Shown here piece by piece: positions 38,160 to 50,656 of a stretch of 64,000 nucleotides of DNA; position 1 is the stretch's first letter, and every line of letters begins with the position of its first letter. The translations under genes and the position numbers were made by a program. Under the pieces are notes generated by a model. It was not told where the DNA came from and did not search any database. It saw only the letters and a list, made by a program, of their open reading frames with translations. Location: assembly GCA_028023455.1 (NCBI GenBank), contig JAQFVV010000560.1, forward strand, positions 172,501 through 236,500. Direction: 5' to 3'. The stretch is from Epiperipatus broadwayi (lineage: Eukaryota > Onychophora > Udeonychophora > Euonychophora > Peripatidae).

Positions 38160-38985
38160 TTCAATTGAGGAAAACATAAAATTTACAATGGAAAAAGAAA
38201 TAAATAATTCAATTAATTATATGGATGTTAAAATTAAAAAAGTTATAAAAAATTATAGAGTAGGGATTGAGACTTGTATTTTTAGAAAAGATACTTTTTA
38301 TGGATTATTGAGTAATTGGGAATCAGATATTGAATACATACATAGGATTAATATTGTTAATAATAGAATAGTTAGAGGAATTAATCTATGTTCAGAGGAG
38401 GGGTTATTTAGGGAGGAAATGGAGTGTATAAAAAATGAGGCAATAAAAAATGATTATCCAATTAAGATTATTAATAAATTATGTGGAAAAAAGAATATAG
38501 ACAAAATTGAGAGGAAATTGAGAAAAAAGAAAGAAAAAAAGAAGGAATTTATGTATAGTGGTTATAAAGTGTCAAAAAGTACTTTTTTTAAGATTAAAAA
38601 GATAATGAGGGATATGAATAAGAAATATGGTAAGGAATGTGGTTTATTGTTGAAACCAGTATATAAAAGGAAATGTAATTTAGGTAATATGATAAGAAAT
38701 AGGAATGTTGAAAACATGAATGGTATTTATAAAATAGAATGTTTGGATTGTAAAAAAGAGAATAAAGATGTATCATATATTGGTACAACAAAGAACAAAT
38801 TAGAGACAAGATTGAAACAGCATTTGAGAGATAGGAATTCTAATGTAAATATACATAGTAAGGAAATTGGACATATAGATTTTAAGATTAAAATGTTGAA
38901 GGGGGTTAGATTGTATAAAGAAAGAATGGTAAAAGAGAGTTTATATATAAAAAGATATAAACCTGTTTTAAATAGAATTGGATAA
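38092..38985 (+). CDS. PLE C-terminal region with GIY-YIG endonuclease
   Basis: This 297-codon frame overlaps the RT frame by 68 nt and continues it. After the shift at about 38141-38151 it encodes the RT thumb region (NSINYMDVKIKKVIKN), a basic connector (KIERKLRKKKEKKKEF), and the GIY-YIG nuclease. The nuclease shows GIYKIECLDCKKE, VSYIGTTKNKLETRLKQHLR, and ERMVKESLYIKRYKPVLNR. GIY, the C-x2-C pair, YIG, the catalytic Arg, QH, the metal-binding Glu and a final Asn are all present, so the nuclease looks intact. It would nick the target for priming. The frame starts inside RT sequence, so the listed start is only the open-frame boundary. Confidence 0.88.
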   Translation: MMIIFWYSMGMKGNQNVFLKYINSIEENIKFTMEKEINNSINYMDVKIKKVIKNYRVGIETCIFRKDTFYGLLSNWESDIEYIHRINIVNNRIVRGINLCSEEGLFREEMECIKNEAIKNDYPIKIINKLCGKKNIDKIERKLRKKKEKKKEFMYSGYKVSKSTFFKIKKIMRDMNKKYGKECGLLLKPVYKRKCNLGNMIRNRNVENMNGIYKIECLDCKKENKDVSYIGTTKNKLETRLKQHLRDRNSNVNIHSKEIGHIDFKIKMLKGVRLYKERMVKESLYIKRYKPVLNRIG

Positions 38986-39049
38986 GACATGAATAAAGAA
39001 TTATTTTTGGAAATAAATTCATTTTTGAAGTATATAAGAAAGAAAAAGG

Positions 39050-39400
39050 AAATAAGTTTTTTTATTGTAACAATTGGTTTTTTGGATAAAAAATGTAAAA
39101 AGGGAAAGTTTTTTGAGAAGGGAGTCAAGTAAGTGTGGTGTAAGTTTTTGTGTTTTTAATTTAATTGATTTTAATGTATTTTATTTATTTTTAAATTTTA
39201 TGGGGTTTATATGCTTTATATTGTTTTTGATTATTTTTGTTTTTATTATGTGAAGTTTGTTTATAATGTAATGTTTTTTTCTAGATCCTTGAAAATGACT
39301 ATAGAGTAAAGATAGTCGAAACGTTGGAAATAAGTAGATATATATATATACATCAAATAAAGTTTTTGAAAAGAAAAGAAGTGATTTTTAATTATAGAAT
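39050..39400. mobile_element. Right inverted terminal repeat of PLE
   Basis: The mate of 35911-36259. It begins AAATAAGTTTTTTTATTGTA, about 65 bp after the stop codon, and ends GATTTTTAATTATAGAAT. It contains CCTTGAAAATGACTATAGAG, then ATAGTCGAAACGTTGG: a 6-bp hairpin followed by CGAAAC. The whole element spans about 3.49 kb. Confidence 0.92.
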
Positions 39401-41034
39401 AATGTTTAAATAGTTTAAACGTAAAATTTTTCACTGAACGCTGTTTGCTCGGTTAAATATTTTGAAATTATGTTTAATGGCAGATTGTTTAAAAATCATA
39501 TCACTATCGATATTTAAATGCAATTTATGTTCTTTTAATAAATTTGATTATTAATATACTTTAATAACTATTTATTATTTATACGCCATTAAGAGTTAAA
39601 TTAATTATAATATATTGTCGTTTAGGAATACTTGGGCTTGTTAAATAGGAAAAATAATATTTTCCCTCTTCTATATTCGACATCCTAAATTTATTAAAGT
39701 TATACGTACGATGCTGAGTGGGTTATTATTTTATCATGGCATTACAAATGTTATTATTGCTTAATTTAAGCTTAAATTATTTCATTAGTCATTTAAGACC
39801 TAAGCCATATTCACGTTGCTTACTTATGATAGCATTTTAAAGAATTATATTTTGCTTTATCATATTTACTCATCCGAAATCCAGATTTTCTTCATGTAAC
39901 TCATATAGGAATGAGGTTTGGTATAACCGATCTCAGGATAAACATTAGAGTATTAAGAATCTGCATGCGACATGTTGGAGGGCATACCATGGAATCCTTA
40001 CCACTCATAATTTCGAATATCGCCTTGTGATAAATACAAGCGGAATCATATATGTGATAAAGCCTCCCAGTCCAAAGATGGACATCTTCTCCATTTTAAA
40101 TGCTGTCATTATAGTTAGCACTGCAAGTTCTTTATATGTAGTTCTCATTTTATCTATAAGACATGGTGCAGTGATGTTTATAAACCACTCATTTTATAAT
40201 TAGTCTAATATTTTAGGATTGTCATGGTAAAGCTAATTTAGGCTAACCCATCCCTCATTTGTACAGGCCCAAATATGCTCATAAACAATAAATTATTGAC
40301 TATCATATTAAGAGTAAACATCTCTTTAGAGATGAATTTGTAAACGTCCTTATCATTACTTAAAGTAATAATCATTGTACTGATAACATTAATTTATTAT
40401 TATACTATAACTCATTAGCATACTAAATCAGTTGCTTATATGCAAAGTAATAACTGCATTAAATCTGTGCTATGTCTTCTAATGTAAATTAAATGGTTTA
40501 TATTTATTAAATTATTATGTTTTAATAATTACTCATGCGTTGTGTCTTACTGACTCTCACTCATTGAATTCCATTAAATATTTATAATAATGTCAGTAAT
40601 ATTTAGAAGTTATAACTGATTACTTCAATATATATTTATCTCTGGGTTATTCTGTTCTTGCTCATTCTGGATGGATACTATTTTATAATTCATGTTTCTT
40701 TTGCAATGCTAGCTGTGTGCAATTCATTTAAAATTTATAAATTGTCCCTTCACATAAGATATTTGATTAAGCCAAGTTTTAAAATTATTAATTTATGCTA
40801 ATTACTCTGTAGACCTCATGTTTCTCTGCTGTGTCTCTGGGACCAGAATGAATAAAATTTCATGTTATCATCAGAAGTGTTGTTTATAATGTTATCATTT
40901 TAGAGAAGAGCAAATAGGGCAGAATTCATGATTGCTTCTAATCTGTGTATCTTGGGCATGAGTGGATTTAGGGTACATTTGCTTATATTCTAAACTTTGT
41001 TAAATTAACATACAATTCTGACTAGTACAGTATA
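39401..41034. other. AT-rich stretch without recognised genes
   Basis: No frame, RNA gene or repeat that I can support. The outer end of the long LTR to the right could extend into this stretch, because its boundary is only set by a second copy that may be truncated. Confidence 0.45.
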
Positions 41035-43258
41035 TATTTGCATAAGATAAGGTATACACACACGATCAATGAGAATAATAAATATTTATGAAATTAAGTG
41101 GACAGATTGATGCAATAGATATTAATTAAATGGTTAATGAAATAAATTTGTTCTCAGACAAATTCTAAATCTAAGTTTTGCTATTAATGATATTATGAAA
41201 ATTATTAAAACTTCTGATAAACACACCCATAATGATTATTTGTCCTAAATTATAAAAAATAGGCAGTTTTAAATTAAACCTTTCATTAACATATTTAACA
41301 TTTCCTGTGTGTAATAAAATCTCTACACACTTTATTGTAAACTCCTTGAGACAATTTCAGATAATAAAGTAAGATACCTTGACATATAACTAAAGCATAA
41401 AATATATAACTATTATATTACCTTTTTTTAAAACAAAAATAAAAATTACAATAATAATGATGATAAATTCAGTTCATTAGTAAAGCTTTTTCAACAGTAG
41501 GCATGTAATTTATGGTGCGAGAACTCATGTTGTTAAGTACAGAATAATATTGATGCATTAGTATTTTTCAAACCAATATATTATTTATTTATTCATTTGT
41601 TTTTATTTTTTAAAGAAACAACAAAGCAGCTACAACTTCACTATGATAGTAGACAAGCACCCAAATATGATATACTACTTTACATGAACATGTATGGATC
41701 CATTATATGACACAATTTAATATTAACTAGCTAGTTTTTTTAAGATATGACAATTATGTACAATTATTATTAACTGTACATTTTTAGTAGTTATCAGCAG
41801 TTTCACTGAAAAATATATTATTAACAGTTTTTTTCCCACTCTTTCTGGAGAAGCAGATAATAAAAAGACATTGCCATCATAAAATAAAATGATATGCCAT
41901 TTTTCATTAATATATTTTTAACTTTCAGAAAACAGTTTTCAATTTATCTATGTTTTTTAATCAGACATTTGAAGTTTTTTTTTTTAAAGTTACAAATGAA
42001 GCCCAAAACATTTATTTAAATAATTTTAGTTTTGAACAGTCTTAACATTTTTTTTTATCTTGGTCATAAACTTACTAGCACTAAGACTGTGATTTATTAG
42101 CATAAAATAATTGTTTATCATTTTCCATATGATCTCAGTTAAGATTACCACTTTCATTCATTGAAAAATTTAAAGTTAAATGTTAAATTAGAAGTCATAG
42201 CTTGGCACATTATATTCTGAAATTTAGAGTGTTTAGTTTAAAAAAAGTATAAAACTTGAAACATTAATCTATTTCTTAGCAATCCATTATATGTGAAGAC
42301 TTTAAAGAAAAATATAGTTTATACTGGTTTTAAAACACATGCAAATAATAAAATTTACACTGTTTTTTCTTCCTTCTTGGTAGGCTAAACTCCATGATGA
42401 AACTAAAAAAATCCAATCAATTCCCCACTTTTTTCTTCAATATCAAAAAAAAAAAAAAAACAATATCACTTGTCAGCATTCTGTGTTTCAATTTCAAGGT
42501 TCATAATAAATCAAATACTTTACATGAATAAAGTTTTTTTAATAAAAAAAAAATACATGTAATCATTTACTGATTTTCATATTTGGATTTTTGTTTCTAC
42601 CAGAAGTTTAGAATAATAAATATTTTGTTTGCCAAGTTTTATTATATATTTTACTTTTAAAAGTTAATAAATAAATTGAATATTTTAATAAATATAAGTA
42701 ATGATTAAAAAGTCAACAAATATATCCATGCATGCAAACACATCTAAGAGTGTGAAACTAATTTTATTTAAGGCAAGCTTCTTTTAAGAATCAACTTCAA
42801 CTTTAAGTAACTAAATGCTATTGAATTATTTTAAGACTTAACTGAAGTATAAATTATGAAGGTGATTGAATGAAATAATTTAACTCATTAGCAATTTAAT
42901 AACCCAATAAATTTTCAACACTAAAAGTTAAAATTTTCATTCAGCTAGCTTTCTTTGTTTCTTTTAACTTTTATATTTTTTTTTTTACATTATGAATATG
43001 CACTTTATTAAGCATTAATTAAATAAGAATGGCAGTTATATAATTCATTAATACCTTTTATTAGATAACTATTTAACTCTAAATATATGAAATATTGCTT
43101 ATTAAGTGATAACATTTTATCTCATGATTAAATAATATAATTTTTGTCTCTAATTATTTGTTTTATTTTATCTTTTATTTTCTTTTTATGGATAAGTATT
43201 ATATATTGCACTGTTAAAAATCCCTTAATAAAAGCAGGTGGTATATCACATGGTTACA
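41035..43258 (-). mobile_element. 3' LTR of Ty3/gypsy-type element
   Basis: Read on the minus strand it starts TGTAACCATGTGATATACC directly after a purine-rich tract. It matches 57488-59617 over ~2.1-2.2 kb with few differences, for example at AATTTATGGTGCGAGAAC and AAGCACCCAAATATGATA. A 2.2-kb LTR is long but possible. The far end (41035) is only the limit of similarity with the second copy, so the LTR could be longer. No coding sequence inside. Confidence 0.75.
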
Positions 43259-43275
43259 AATCCCCCTCACTTATG
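43259..43275 (-). promoter_or_regulatory. Polypurine tract of Ty3/gypsy-type element
   Basis: On the minus strand AAGTGAGGGGGATT immediately precedes the LTR start TGTAACC. This placement is expected for the plus-strand primer and fixes the element orientation. Confidence 0.75.
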
Positions 43276-43402
43276 GAAAAATAAAAATAAAATAAACTAT
43301 TAAATTTTACCACCTTTAAATTATTTACAAGTGAAAATAAAGATACCAAGAAAACCACATATCTAAATATTTTATATATAAAATAAACTTTTCAATAAGA
43401 GT

Positions 43403-44137
43403 TCAATTCCTTTTTGGATAAGGTAATAAACTTCTGGCATTGTAGGTTCCTCTTGTTCTATCATGTGTAAAGATTAAAAATGCATTATCTCCCACCTGCT
43501 TTATAAATTCATAAGGGCCTTTATAGAGATTTAAAAACTTTCTACACACTTGTTTCTCAGGATTACTAACATGAGGAGGCCTGACAAAGACAGTCATGAA
43601 CATGGTAAGGATGTGGACCAGCCTTCAATGGGTGAATGTGTTTGTTACCCATCTTTTTAAGAGTGGCTTTAGCTATGGTTTGGTCATGGAAAATATCAAC
43701 ATCCTCTGTAATAATATGTAGAGGGGTTTTAATGAGTAAAGGTTCCTGGTGTACCAAAATGCAACACAATTGGAGACATCTTGGTGGATTTATTTATGGT
43801 TACATTGATATAATGAATCGCTGGATGTTATTAGTGAACCCATTGTTTGTAATCTATTTCTAGATACACTCTAAATAATCTGCTTAATTCACACATCATC
43901 CTTTCACTGGGGTTGGTTTGGGGATTGCATATAGAACACATAATGTTTTATACTAAGTTTTTTACCCCACTTTCTCCAAGAGCCTGAAATAAAAGCAGTA
44001 CCATAGTCTGTTAAAAGGGGATTCTGGTTTACCCACTAAAGGAAATTTGTAAGGCTTCTAAGTGCTTAATAACATTCTTGGCATCAGTCCTTAGTTCCCT
44101 GTAGCCTGAAACATACTTAGTAAAAAACATTGTATGT
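43403..44137 (-). pseudogene. Ty3/gypsy integrase core and C-terminal domain (broken)
   Basis: At about 43860-44040 (minus) the frame reads NPLLTDYGTAFISGSWRKWG, the second catalytic Asp region of a Ty3-type integrase, with D-Y-G in place of the usual D-x-G. A stop-broken form of CNPQTNPVERM follows, which should hold the catalytic Glu. The C-terminal part at 43603-43403 is open: VFVRPPHVSNPEKQVCRKFL, NLYKGPYEFIKQVGDNAFLI, ARSLLPYPKRN. This matches the known GPY/F module (KGPYEF) of Ty3-type integrases. Several stops and shifts make it inactive. It ends ~145 bp before the LTR. Confidence 0.8.
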
Positions 44138-44544
44138 TACAAGAATAAACTTTTGGCGATTGAATGGTGGAAGCGGCCCATAAAAATCCAGAGCGAACAA
44201 CTCATTTGACTGACTGGGAAATATACATTGAAGTATTTGTTTTTAAATTTAGTCTTAAGACATATTTCACAATCTCTAAGCCTTTGGAAAATAGTTTCAC
44301 TCATTTTACTAAAATAAAAAGGCCACTTCATCATAGGCTCTATCTTTTGAATCCCATAGTGACCATATTGGCAATGAACATAGTATATGAGCTTGTCCAC
44401 TAAGCGAGAAGGAAAAACCACCCTCCAATAATTTATATCTTCCCTTTTTATTTTTCTTACCAAAATCCCATTACTAAATTTATATCCTGCCTTGATTGTA
44501 TCCACATATCTATTTTTCTCATTCAACTTAACTGAATCTAACAA
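44137..44544 (-). pseudogene. Ty3/gypsy integrase zinc-binding domain
   Basis: A 135-codon frame includes VDKLIYYVHCQYGHYGIQK and LRDCEICLKTKFKNKY, the H-H-C-C zinc-binding module (H-x4-H ... C-x2-C) at the N-terminus of LTR-retrotransposon integrases. The RWRVVFPSRLV-like segment before it (WRVVFPSRLVDK) is also typical. The frame then loses similarity at SCSLWIFMGRFHH, a frameshifted form of the core-domain start, where WxxDFxGPF-type sequence is expected. Confidence 0.82.
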
Positions 44545-44559
44545 GATATTAACTTTTTT

Positions 44560-45355
44560 TTAATTTACTATCTTGAGCTTGCAAAGCTGCCAAGTTATTG
44601 TAATCTCTATCTCATCTTGTAATAAAGTTGATATGTTACATATAATAATATCCTCTGTGCTAGGATTTTGGTAACTTATAGACACAGGATTGCAGCTAAG
44701 TGTATCTGCAACAACATTATCTTGGCCTGAACAATAAATGATTGTATTAGAAAACTGTTGGAGATAAACACTCCACCTAATTATTCTTTCATTGTTCAGA
44801 TATCTTTTGTTAAGGAATTCTAAGCTACAGTGGTCTGATAAAACTATTACCATTGATCCTAATAAAATATGTCTAAGTTTTTGAAACCCCCATACCACTC
44901 CTAATGCTTGTTTTTCTGATGTGGTGTAATTTAATTCCACTGCCTTGAAGTGGCAACTCAAAAAATATAATACCCTAAGTTTCCTATTGTCATTTCACTG
45001 ATATAAAATAACCCCTAAACCAAACCCCCTACTATCCATTTGTAGATAGAATTCCCTATCAAAGTCTGTATAAGCTAATATTCCACTTTCCAAGAATTTA
45101 TGTTTTATAGTCTGAAATTCTTTAGTATGTTTTTGGGTATACTTCCACTGTTCACAATTTTTAAAAGCACAGCAAAATGGACTGTATCATAAAAGAAATT
45201 TTTGTAAAACAATTGATAGTAATTGCATAATCTCAAGAATTATCTCAAGGGTTTTCTAATTCTAGGAGTAGGAAACATTTGAATTGCTGCAACCATGTCT
45301 GAATGGGGTTTGATTTTTTTCATCATTGACCAAATGACCAAGAAAGGATATGTCT
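44560..45355 (-). pseudogene. Ty3/gypsy RNase H domain
   Basis: At 44961-44560 an open frame includes NYTTSEKQALGVVWGFQKLR, VLSDHCSLEFLNKRYLNNE and GQDNVVADTLSCNP, where the usual end motif is ADxLSR. Upstream, around 45080-44960, LAYTDFDREFYLQMDSRGFG is the start of RNase H, with its D-A-S replaced by D-S-R, followed by GLGVILYQ and a stop. Between 45355 and 45100 frames are broken. RNase H removes the RNA template during reverse transcription; this copy is decayed. Confidence 0.8.
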
Positions 45356-46010
45356 CTATCTGCAAAGGTCCATTTTTTTTAAATTGATTTTAATATTGTT
45401 ATAAGAACATTCATAGAAAAATAAGTTGAGGTGCTGCAAGTGATTCTCTAAATTATCTGAGGCAATGACAATATCATCCACATATATAACAAGTAACTCA
45501 TTAAGTTCTTTGGAAAAGACCATATTTAAACATCTAATAAGACCAGCCCCACTATTTATTAAACCAAAAGGCATCCTTTGAAAAATATAAGTTTGGCCCT
45601 GATAATGGAATGCCATATATTTTTGATCTTTTTGATGCAATGGAATTTGCCAATAACTGGCTGTTAAATCAAATGTTGAGAATATGCTCTTCCTCTTAAA
45701 CCTAGTCAACAACTCTTGAATGGGGGGGTATGTCATGTTCAGAAACAGTAAGTTGTTTAAATATGTGCATCCAGGCAGACCATAATAGACCCATCTATCT
45801 TCTTCACTACAACAAGGGGATTAATATAAGGATTGGGTTTAATAATTTGCCAGTCAATCATTTATTTGATTTGCTGCTGAACTACTGCCTGGTATTGATA
45901 AGGTATGACATACGTGCACTGCTGAAAATGTTCATTATCTTTCAACCTGATTCTATGAACATATCCTTTTATGATGCCAGGTATTTTAGAAAAAAAACAT
46001 GCCTATATTG
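45356..46010 (-). pseudogene. Ty3/gypsy reverse transcriptase
   Basis: The N-terminal RT box lies at about 46000-45770: a frame reads INPLVVVKKIDGSIMVCLDA, closely matching the Ty3-type PxVVVKKKDGSxRxCxDYR box, then hits stops. The main RT frame is 45736-45356: FSTFDLTASYWQIPLHQKD (first catalytic Asp), AFHYQGQTYIFQRMPFGLIN (FxRMPFGL) and LLVIYVDDIVIASDN (catalytic YVDD). This order is diagnostic of Ty3/gypsy RT. The LCR end merges into frameshifted thumb sequence (FADRDISFLGHLV in another frame). Confidence 0.88.
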
Positions 46011-46369
46011 AAACAGCAGTTGGATGAATGGTTTGTAGTATTCCGTGCCTATAATACTTGAAATATCTAATTTAACTTTTATATTTACATCAACTGAGGT
46101 TTCTTGTTTGATCATTAATTGATTATCCTGTCTAACACAATTGACTATAAGAGGGCAAGTTTACTCCTGACTTTTAAAAGTGTGGTTTTAATAATTGATA
46201 GAACAGTTATAAAGAGTCATGAAGTCAGACCCAATTATGTTTCATGAATCAACCCTGGCATGATTAAAACCACATGCTCAAATTGCAACAGGATAAAAAT
46301 CTGCTTATTATATAATTTAGTTTTTCTCCCATTACCAAGCATTACATGAATTACTTTAAATGGCAAAAT

Positions 46370-46520
46370 GGTAATGATTCATTTACTTGGCTACTTTTTA
46401 AATAAGTGTCTTCAGACAGCAAGGAAGCTTGACTGACTGAATCTAATAAAGTATTTACCATGACTCATGCAATAACAAGTTTAATCATTGGACAGCTATA
46501 TATAATAGGAGGCTCAACTA
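46370..46520 (-). pseudogene. Probable decayed aspartic protease of Ty3/gypsy element
   Basis: Between gag and RT the minus strand reads VMVNTLLDSVSQASLLSED, which resembles the active-site region of retroelement proteases (ALLDSGAxxSLIS), with Val-Ser in place of Gly-Ala after the Asp-Ser. The frame is soon broken by stops. The position agrees with gag-PR-RT order. Confidence 0.5.
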
Positions 46521-46876
46521 TTCTACCAGGTTCCAAATATTCCACATTAAAATCAATTTTTATTAATTATCCACATCATTGTGTTCCCCAGATGTTTAGA
46601 AACAGAGCCCCAAAGTAAAGAACATTCCAGCAAGATCCTACATAGTTTAATGCCTTATGGTTTTTACTACCTGATACACTTTTCTTTGGAATACTTTGTA
46701 TTCTGCTGTGTGGATGGCTGATTCTCATCAAAACTTTTTCTCAACATAAGACGTTGATTAACAGGAGGGTTACCCATACTATAATGTTGAATCCTACAAC
46801 TACTTCCTCTAACTAACTTTTGATTATTCTATAATGATCTATTTAATACATTAATAGTACTTACAGTGGGAGGAGT

Positions 46877-47455
46877 TTACCTATTGGCTTTTATATGAGT
46901 ATCTATACCTTTGTCAGTAATTTCTAATGAGTCTAACATTTCTACAACTTCTTCTATAGTCTTCTGGTCTGCTGCAATTAAGATTTGTTCTATGTGTCTT
47001 GGCAGATTATGACACAATATCCACACAGTCTGTTGTTTTGACAGGGAATATGCTGTTAAAGTTTTCAGTTTCACTGCCTGCCTTCTGAAAAATTAGATTT
47101 AACTACTCTTATATTGAATATATTTTTTTCCTGTGACACTTGGTAGCTCATATTATCTTGATAGTCTTCCCCCCCAAAAAAAAATAGCTAGAATGAGATA
47201 CTTGAAGGTTCGATATGTTTGGGTTTTGTCAAACAGGGACTTCCACCAATCATTGGAAGCTGAACTCAAGTGATTGCTGACAATAGCTATCTTCTCTCTT
47301 TCAGTTGGTGGGCATAAGGCAAACATTTTTTCTAGATTTTGAAGATACTCAAAGGGGTTTTCTAGATATTCCCCTTTAAACAATTTAATTTTTAAAAATT
47401 TTAGAGCCATAGAATTATGAATATCTGTCTCACAACTATTCTTATTATTAAACAT
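46877..47455 (-). pseudogene. Ty3/gypsy gag capsid region
   Basis: Two minus frames, 47455-47153 and 47074-46877, carry the retrotransposon gag capsid pattern: FKGEYLENPFEYLQNLEKMF, then PPTEREKIAIVSNHLSSASN followed by DWWKSLF. The second includes KQQTVWILCHNLPRHIEQIL, a match to the usual F-x3-L-P end of capsid. A frameshift and stop separate the two parts. No CCHC knuckle is recognisable downstream. Confidence 0.78.
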
Positions 47456-48405
47456 ATCCTATTTTGTGGTTCCAAATTTATTTGTTTTTGGGCACTGTCA
47501 AACTCAAAAATGGGCTTACTAATGGGATCATCATGTACTTCTTTAATTTGGGTTTCTACCACATTTTTACTCTTCAACTGCCTAAAATTATCTTTAAACG
47601 TTTGTCTTTCATTGTTTGTATCCTGAATTAATTTCTCTAAGTTGAATTTATAATTTTGACACTCACAATCTATCTTGGGTATAACTTTCTCATTAATATT
47701 ATTTACTGCTGTTGGCTTAATAATAACATTTTTATTTCTTCCACTTCTTTATTGAACTTTTGACATTGTTCATTCATTTCTATTAATTTCGACTGCATCT
47801 CCCCTTTCCAGTAACTCTTAACCATGCTGGGTGGAGTTTTTATACCCTGGACTTCCAAGTCAACCTGTCAAATCTGATTTTCCAAATGGCTATTAACTTC
47901 ATTTAATCTAAGTTCTATTTTCTGAACATTAGCTTCTGGAGCTGAAGTTAAATATTTAATATGTTGTTCAAAGTTCTGAACTATTTTATTTCCAACTTGT
48001 TCTAGTTGCTCCTCCAATTATTGATGGATATTATTATTACACTAACTCTTAAATTCTGCAATCTCATCAGCAACTCTATTTAATATAGTTAGGCTATCAA
48101 TCTCTAGTCTCTTCTTTAAACTATCTATTCCTTCAGTTAGTTGTACAAACTTATCATTAACACTTTGCTTAATTTCAGTTTGACTTAACCCTTGAGTTTC
48201 AAGTCTGATACTTAGTTCTCTTATTTGTTTCTGACATTCTTCAACTTTATCATCAGATCCAAAAATTATATTATCAAATTTCCTTTTATAATCACTTAAT
48301 TCACATTGAACAAAATCATATTTCCTTTCAATAATCTTAAATTCATTCTGAATCTCCTTTTTAAATTCATCAATAATTTCATTATGCTGAATTTGACATT
48401 TTTGT
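47456..48405 (-). pseudogene. Gag N-terminal coiled-coil region, broken
   Basis: Between the capsid region and the gag start, the minus strand has many short frames rich in Glu, Lys, Gln, Ile and Leu, consistent with a long coiled-coil gag N-terminus that has collected stops and indels. No separate gene is visible. Confidence 0.5.
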
Positions 48406-48867
48406 CTAACAGCTTCTACAATTTACTCTGATTTTTTTTACAGTTGGTCTCATACCTTCATTAAATTTATTTTCTAATCTCTCAAAATTTCCCTTTATTT
48501 TCTCTACTTGATACCTCAAATTTATTGATAAATCCTCCAATTTTTGCACCTGACCTACCAAGTTTTCTTTAATCTTTTTGCTATGTTCGTGTATTTGACT
48601 TGCTAAATTATTTATCATCTATTTCATCTCTTGCATTTGTGTTACTGAATTTTCTTTCATCTCTTTCATTTGCTTTACTGAATTTTCATTCATTTCCTTC
48701 ATCTTTTGTATTTGAATTGCTAAATTCATATTCATCTTTCTCATTTGCTTTACTGAATTTTCATTCATTTCTTTTCTAAGTTTTTGCAATTGGCTTGTTG
48801 AATTCTCTTTCATTTCATTAATTTCCTTAAGAATTTGGTGTAATACATCATCATTATATATAGTCAT
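48406..48867 (-). pseudogene. Gag N-terminus with coiled-coil repeats
   Basis: One frame with a single internal TAG (48619-48621) begins MTIYNDDVLHQILKEINEMK. It then has repeated segments of the type KEMNENSVKQM(R/K)(K/E)M, followed by heptad-like NLASQIHEHSKKIKENLVGQ and KLEDLSINLRYQVEKIKGNF. This predicts an extended coiled coil. The start lies ~360 bp inside the presumed primer site, which fits a gag start. The short repeats suggest internal tandem expansion. Confidence 0.65.
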
Positions 48868-49212
48868 TTTTACTTCAGGTTTCTCTACACAAAACTATAT
48901 CCAAAATTACATTATCTACCCTCGAGTCAACATCGAGATATGAAGTTAGAGTAACAGGTGACTGCATTTCTTGGGACCTATCCATTTTTTTCATATATTA
49001 AATTCTTCCATTCTCATATATAATATAATTTCTCAACTTTTTTTTAAAATATCAAAACAATAATAAGGTATTTTATTTGTTTTTAACTATCAAAACGGTG
49101 TTAAGGTATCACAGTTTCATGTCCCTCCAACTAAACAATCCAAATCACAATATTTCTGCCTAAGACTATATACAGAAATTTACATCAACACAAAAATATA
49201 TGATTTTTCTGT

Positions 49213-49230
49213 ATGGGTTTTGGTCCACCA
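49213..49230 (-). promoter_or_regulatory. Candidate primer-binding site of Ty3/gypsy element (weak)
   Basis: Minus-strand TGGTGGACCAAAACCCAT lies at the 5' end of the internal region and starts with TGG. But the sequence outside it does not resemble the 3' LTR and does not end in CA, so the 5' LTR is missing or unrecognisable and this call rests on position and the TGG start. Confidence 0.3.
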
Positions 49231-49625
49231 CATTTTTTTAAACAAATTTGTATAATTTAAATGTCAAATTAAATAATCAGACAACAAAGATCCAATTACA
49301 TGAGTACTAGCAATAAAAATAATTATTTGAAAAAAAAATGTTTACAGACTGCAACATTATAAAATAAAACAATTAATTTCTTTTATTTATTTATTTATTT
49401 ATTTTATCAGAAATCAGATTACACAATGAAATTTTTAAAATTGGTTCATAACTAATAATATAATTCACTATTGTCAAATATACTAGGATTTAATATTGTT
49501 TTTTTTTAAACAAAGTGCAAATACTATTAAAATTTGACTAGAAATGACATCTAAAAAACTTCATTGTGGCTAGACACAGCCATCGGGCCCTAATAGTTGG
49601 GTGTCCATTTTGTAACTTAAAGAAA
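49231..49625. other. AT-rich stretch where the 5' LTR would be expected
   Basis: I see no similarity to the LTR copies at 41.0-43.3 kb or 57.5-59.6 kb, so the 5' LTR seems to have been lost. A (TTTA)n run lies at about 49381-49404. Confidence 0.5.
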
Positions 49626-50644
<1,019 letters not shown>

Positions 50645-50656
50645 ATATATATATAT

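Noticed and set aside
40850-40890. Minus-strand CTGATGATAACATGAAAT
   Set aside because: The bases between CTGATGA and GAAA cannot form a stem.
49231-49625. Possible 5' LTR of the Ty3/gypsy element
   Set aside because: Only a short loose resemblance (ATTTGTATAAT against ATTTGCATAAG) to the 3' LTR end; the rest does not align by eye.
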